From assembly GCA_945860955.1 (NCBI GenBank), contig CAMATH010000014.1:1-64000 (forward strand): a stretch of DNA of 64,000 bases, in the 5' to 3' direction. A model generated the notes under the pieces. That model had not been told where the DNA came from. It saw nothing but the letters and a program-made list of their open reading frames with translations, and made no database searches. Shown piece by piece: positions 61,968-64,000 of the stretch. The first letter of the stretch is position 1, and the number at the start of each line of letters is the position of its first letter. Source of the stretch: Planctomicrobium piriforme (GTDB taxonomy: Bacteria; Planctomycetota; Planctomycetia; Planctomycetales; Planctomycetaceae). Position numbers and translations under genes: made by a program.

Positions 61968-62948
61968 ATGAGTCTGCCGATTCACCAGCGACACACCCCG
62001 GAATTCCACGGAGTGTTCGAGCGGACCGCGCGGGAGACCATCGCGACGATGAACGAACTGGGGCGCGATGTGGCGAATCAACGCGCGACGCAGCCACTCG
62101 CCCTCCAAAAAATGGGTGTCATCCGCACCTCCGTTCCAGTCGGCATTTCCGATCCCTTCGGAGGCTCCGCTCCTGTTCAACTTGCCTGCACTGTTGATCT
62201 GAGCGTTGGCGTTCCCCAGGATCGGCGGGGGATTCACGTCTCCCGGATCGGCGACGTTCTGGCTCGTCTGACCACGCGTGCCTACTCGAGCCTGGTTGAC
62301 TACGCGACCCACTTGGCGCAAGAACTGGAAACGACGCAACACGCTCCCGAAGCGCACGTCCGAGTCGAGGGCGACCTGGTGTACCTCGAAGAAAACCAGG
62401 GGGTCAAAACCAAGCAGTCGCTGGAAGCGCTCGGACTGTTTGCAAGTGTCGATCGAGTCGGCGGCACAAGCACTCTGTCGCAGGGACTCGCCTTCAGCCA
62501 CATCACCGCGTGCCCTTGTGTGCAGGAAACGTATCGTCAAAGCCATTCCGAGGCGAGCGCCGGCTTCCTGCGTGACGTCGATGGTCGGCAGATGCCTTTC
62601 ATGACACATTCACAGCGCTGCCGAACCCGGCTCTCGCTGATTGGAATCAAAGCTCCGCTGGATACGCTCGCGCTGTTGAACCGGATTGACAAAATTGTCG
62701 TTCGTACACGGAACACAATGCCCCGCGAACTGGAACTGATGACCGTGTATCAGGCGCACGCCCGGCCGCAGTTTCTGGAAGATGTGTTACGCGATTTGAC
62801 GTTCGCGCTCAGCGGCGATCTGGCGAGTGAGTCGCCGCAGAGCCGAATTCACATTCATTCGGTGAGCATGGAGTCGATTCACGATTTCGACCTGCATGGC
62901 GAAATCGATTTCACACTCGACGAATTGCGACGAGCGCTCCATCGATGA
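61968..62948 (+). CDS. GTP cyclohydrolase FolE2/MptA family
   Basis: A 326-residue type IB GTP cyclohydrolase, the first enzyme of pterin synthesis from GTP. The signature ITACPCVQ contains the active-site cysteine, and MPFMTHSQRCRTRLSL supplies the conserved His. The start of the family domain is HQRHTPEFHG-like. ACPC and THSQR are closer to archaeal MptA than to the CPCSK and HNQRS of bacterial FolE2 as I recall them. The last 4 nt overlap the start of the RibD-like gene, so the two are translationally coupled. Confidence 0.92.
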   Translation: MSLPIHQRHTPEFHGVFERTARETIATMNELGRDVANQRATQPLALQKMGVIRTSVPVGISDPFGGSAPVQLACTVDLSVGVPQDRRGIHVSRIGDVLARLTTRAYSSLVDYATHLAQELETTQHAPEAHVRVEGDLVYLEENQGVKTKQSLEALGLFASVDRVGGTSTLSQGLAFSHITACPCVQETYRQSHSEASAGFLRDVDGRQMPFMTHSQRCRTRLSLIGIKAPLDTLALLNRIDKIVVRTRNTMPRELELMTVYQAHARPQFLEDVLRDLTFALSGDLASESPQSRIHIHSVSMESIHDFDLHGEIDFTLDELRRALHR

Positions 62949-63646
62949 GCCGGCCGTTCACAGTGGCCAATTTCGCCATGTCGCTCGACGGGCGGATCAC
63001 GACGAAAGATCGCGCCACCCACGCGTTCGGCGGTCCGGAAGACCGGGATCTGATGGAGCGGTTGCGAGCGGAAGCCGACGCCGTGATCATCGGCGCCGGG
63101 ACGGTACGCGACGAAAATCCACGGCTTCAGGTGACTTTACCCAAGTGGCGGAATCGACGAGCCGAGTTGGGGCTGTCCTCGCAACCGTGGCCGGTCGTCG
63201 TGAGCGGTTCGCTCGATTGTCCATTCGAGGATCGCGACTTGTTCAAAGCGGTCGACGTGCGGAAGTTCTTGTTCACCCGCGCCGGACATGATCCGGCACG
63301 GCTTCGGAGACTCGGACACCTCGCCGAGGTCGTCACAGTTCCCCAGTGCGACCGCGGTTTGGATCTGTCCGCGGTGGTTGAGTCGTTGTCGGTCGCGGGG
63401 GTGCGGCATCTCCTCCTCGAGGGGGGAGGCGAGCTGAACTTCGCCATGTTGTCCGCAGGCCTGATCGACGAAATCTACGCGACCCTCTGTCCGTTGGTTT
63501 TTGGGGGTACCGCTCCGGGGAATTTCTCGGGTGGCGGATTCGTTGCGGGCGAAGTGGCGTCCCTGGAATTGCTCGATGTGCGACGCGGTGCCAATGATCG
63601 CCTCTTCTTGCGTTATCGCTGTCTGAACAGTCTCCCGCGAAACTAA
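62945..63646 (+). CDS. RibD C-terminal-domain / dihydrofolate-reductase-like reductase
   Basis: A 233-residue reductase of the RibD_C/DHFR-like fold. Blocks are FTVANFAMSLDGRITT, then ADAVIIGAGTVRDENPRL, then HLLLEGGGELNFAMLSAGLIDEIYATLCPLVFGG. Such proteins reduce pterin or ribosylaminopyrimidine substrates with NADPH. Directly after an MptA-like GTP cyclohydrolase it is a candidate dihydropterin (for example dihydromethanopterin) reductase, which is inference. The ATG overlaps the previous stop (ATGA). Confidence 0.88.
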   Translation: MSRPFTVANFAMSLDGRITTKDRATHAFGGPEDRDLMERLRAEADAVIIGAGTVRDENPRLQVTLPKWRNRRAELGLSSQPWPVVVSGSLDCPFEDRDLFKAVDVRKFLFTRAGHDPARLRRLGHLAEVVTVPQCDRGLDLSAVVESLSVAGVRHLLLEGGGELNFAMLSAGLIDEIYATLCPLVFGGTAPGNFSGGGFVAGEVASLELLDVRRGANDRLFLRYRCLNSLPRN

Positions 63647-63649
63647 ACG

Positions 63650-64000
63650 ATGTCCGCGCGCGTCTACATCAAGATCTGCGACAGCGGCTGGATCATCGAG
63701 AAGATGGCGCGGCAACTCGCCGAGCGGATTCCCGGGGTGGAATACGGGCTCGTCGATCGCTTCGACGTCCCGCTGAATTACTACATGCCGTACCTCACGT
63801 ATGCGACTCCCGGGCACCGAAGGGCGATGGGCTATTTCACTCACCAGGAGGCGGACGAGCAGCGGCACCAGTTGTTCGAACGGTCGGCGACACTGTTTGA
63901 ACTGTGCGTCAGCCACTCAGTCCGCTATGCCGAGGTGTTGAAACGGCTCGGTGCGACCCGTGTCAGCGTCATCTCACCCGGTGTCGATCTCGGGACATTC
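63650..64000 (+). CDS. Glycosyltransferase-like protein, N-terminal part (cut by window end)
   Basis: An open frame from an ATG 4 nt after the RibD-like gene runs without stop to the window end (117 codons). The start reads MSARVYIKICDSGWIIEKMARQL, and later FELCVSHSVRYAEVLKRLGATRVSVISPGVDL. The C-terminal VISPGVDL is typical of the hinge before the second domain of family-4-like glycosyltransferases. It is in the pterin operon, so it may glycosylate a pterin or be an unrelated neighbour. Confidence 0.7.
   Translation, partial: MSARVYIKICDSGWIIEKMARQLAERIPGVEYGLVDRFDVPLNYYMPYLTYATPGHRRAMGYFTHQEADEQRHQLFERSATLFELCVSHSVRYAEVLKRLGATRVSVISPGVDLGTF

Overview
The window reads as chromosomal DNA of a planctomycete, most likely of the Planctomycetaceae/Planctomycetales. 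The signs are high-GC codon use, frequent GTG and TTG starts, and several families typical of the phylum: two DUF1501 proteins with Tat-like leaders, a 1508-residue ThuA/PVC-dehydrogenase/HEAT/haem-binding fusion, a membrane-anchored PQQ-propeller protein, two GroELs, and an MptA-like GTP cyclohydrolase. This assignment is inferred from gene content; no rRNA or tRNA gene was found. I found no prophage, CRISPR array or complete insertion sequence.

Left part (1-13 kb): a coupled pair of unrecognised genes (557-4227) built from zinc ribbons and five copies of one two-helix membrane module. Then a formylglycine-fold protein, an SDR oxidoreductase, mfd, a PpiC lipoprotein and a DUF1501 protein. 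Chaperone block (13.1-19.2 kb, minus strand): groEL, groES, a second groEL, dnaJ, grpE, fmdB-like, yacG, apparently one operon. 19.7-25.4 kb: a zinc-ribbon membrane protein, a dynamin-like GTPase, mcsA-mcsB (protein arginine kinase) and trpE.

Middle (25.5-35.4 kb): an atypical enolase overlaps a sigma-54-type response regulator and its histidine kinase; pyruvate kinase is divergent from them. Next come a broken trypsin-like protease gene and an FHA-GAF-AAA+ sigma-54 activator, separated by a perfect 35-bp palindrome. 35.7-39 kb: a small acidic protein and an overlapping XPB-helicase/Bax1-nuclease pair, an archaeal-type DNA-repair module.

Right part (39-64 kb): exported planctomycete proteins (ThuA/haem fusion, PQQ propeller, TPR, CBM9-like), an S9 peptidase, mgtE, rplM-rpsI with a strong terminator, a 1.3-kb gene-poor stretch, a Gly/Arg-rich secreted protein, a NodU-type carbamoyltransferase, an alpha/beta-hydrolase lipoprotein and a second DUF1501 protein. 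It ends in a GTP cyclohydrolase/RibD-like reductase/glycosyltransferase cluster cut by the window edge, which suggests a pterin (possibly methanopterin) pathway.

Between genes there are repeated elements: a MITE-like family with inverted ends (39197-39360 and 46410-46508), a diverged repeat pair with hairpins (31711-31980), and several isolated perfect inverted repeats. The strongest candidates for undescribed biology are the zinc-ribbon/membrane-module pair, the bacterial XPB-Bax1 pair, and the enolase with a changed catalytic residue coupled to a regulator with a non-canonical GAFTGA loop.
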